Positions 62,785 through 64,000 of a stretch of 64,000 nt of DNA are shown here, piece by piece. The DNA comes from Zygaena filipendulae (taxonomy: Eukaryota; Arthropoda; Insecta; Lepidoptera; Zygaenidae). Where the stretch lies: positions 1,255,001-1,319,000 of the forward strand of contig OU015673.1 of the NCBI GenBank assembly GCA_907165275.2, written 5' to 3'. Position numbers and translations under genes: made by a program. Position 1 is the stretch's first letter; each line of letters begins with the position of its first letter. The notes under the pieces are model-generated. The model did no database searches and had not been told where the DNA came from. It saw only the letters and a list, made by a program, of their open reading frames with translations.

Positions 62785-64000
62785 TAGTTTATACTTGTCT
62801 AGTCCATATTGCTTTGAGTACCTAGTACCCTAATTTGTGGTAGTACCTAAACTACTATGTAAGTTAGGTAGGTACCTGCTTAATTCTGTAATACTGCCAA
62901 GTCAGGGCATCCAAAGGGTCGGGGAGCTTGGTTTTACCCACCGAGTCAGAGAAAAGAATAGGTATTCAAATTCTAATTACTTATGTAGGTAGGTACATAT
63001 CCAGTAGTTTCCAATGAATTAAGTTTAAAAAGTTTGTTGCTTCGATTCACTATCTTTTATATCACATAAATTTTTTTGGTAGGTATCTATGTCATTACTT
63101 ATTTTTGGGGTCAGGGTAGGAAGGAAGAATTGAATTATTTCCATGACCTTATTATTTTAAGCAGGTCCAATATCTTTTTAATTTGATAGCCTGAAAACCA
63201 GAGAGCTCATTAAGTCATTTGACTATCTTCAAACCACATTTTGTGGTAAATAATTACTATCATAACACTACTCATGATGATAAGATTTTTTGTAGTCATT
63301 TAGCAAAATCAAACTATCCATTTAATGGCAGGTACCTACATAATTCTGACCAACTCAAATGATACTGAATAAAACAAAGAATTCTAATGACTGAAGCTTT
63401 ATTGCTATTTTCATAATATTTCACACATACAAAACTTCAATCTTTACATTTTATAATTTTTTACTTTTTTTTTTATTATACATATTGTTAGCTCTGATTA
63501 CCTAGTCTGTGACTAAAGATTCATTTTTATTTTAACCTATTCCATATTTGAGAAATAAAGCAAATACCATAAAACAGTTTATCAACAATTTCAAAAGAAA
63601 AATATTATTCAAGTAACAAATATTGAAGGATTTACACCTTTATTCTGTGATAATTATTTAATTTTCAGTCGATTATCACCACTGGTGTGTCAAATATATT
63701 CAACAATACAAAATAATATGCATTAATCATGTGATTATTGTTATTTTGTAGTCAAATACCTGGACAAATATGTTTGCAAGCAGACTCATTAGGTAGGTAC
63801 TTAAGTGTATTAACACATATGTGTACATACATAGTACAATCATTATGCAGTATTTTACATGTTAAAATTAAAACTAAGAGAACAAATTGTTAGTGCAGAC
63901 ACGTTACAAGCATTTGAAGAACCAGTTTGACTGAATATGATCTCCTAAGTCATGTATAGAAATAAAACAATTTAGATTTCATAACAAAACAAGATCCACA
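62785..64000. other. AT-rich right edge
   Basis: No conserved reading frame. TTTATT at 63398-63403 is AATAAA on the minus strand, so the last 600 bases could be the 3' untranslated region of a minus-strand gene starting beyond the window; this is only a suggestion. Confidence 0.3.

Overview
The window is nuclear DNA of an insect, almost certainly a lepidopteran. It is AT-rich, its three recognisable protein genes have animal-type GT-AG introns, and it is packed with short non-autonomous Helitrons of the type known as Lep1 in moths and butterflies, tRNA-derived SINEs and many foldback or TIR-type MITEs. No prokaryotic features, CRISPR arrays or genuine tRNA/rRNA genes were seen. Species cannot be assigned from the sequence alone.

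Layout. 1-17350 is transposon-rich non-coding DNA, probably intron of the receptor gene that follows. 17351-23288 (+) holds the last four coding exons of a class A amine GPCR, best matched to the insect alpha2-adrenergic-like octopamine receptor; its TM1-TM4 exons were not found here and probably lie to the left. 23289-37572 is AT-rich intergenic DNA with MITEs. 37573-40293 (+) holds four small ORFs (56, 58, 38 and 58 residues) that share a start with Met-Cys, a Cys/Pro-rich hydrophobic core containing P-x-[LV]-[SA]-C-x-P, and a charged tail: an apparent tandem family of membrane micropeptides and the most novel item in the window. 40294-48822 is intergenic with nested transposons. 48823-56642 (+) is a complete nine-exon Rpt4/PSMC6 gene (26S proteasome ATPase, 398 aa). 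57831-62069 (-) is a complete six-exon TAB1 gene (TAK1-binding pseudophosphatase, 472 aa), convergent with Rpt4. 62070-64000 has no gene that I can support, apart from a possible poly(A) signal of a minus-strand gene to the right.

The genes look like ordinary neighbours, not a pathway: an amine receptor, a proteasome subunit and a TAK1 adaptor. Unusual architecture lies in Rpt4. Intron 5 carries an array of ~126-128 bp units, each including the exon 5 3' end and its splice donor, giving seven decoy donors. Intron 7 carries an array of ~88 bp units, each including the exon 8 acceptor and first exon bases, giving four or five decoy acceptors. A (GT)n tract abuts the exon 7 acceptor, and a G/T-rich minisatellite abuts a TAB1 donor. 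TAB1 also has MITE and Helitron sequence starting 14 bases after its stop codon, and this probably supplies its poly(A) signals.

Exon coordinates below were derived by reading splice junctions and checking that phases join; they were not confirmed by transcripts. Transposon families carry local labels (MITE-A, SINE-B and so on) because no database search was possible.
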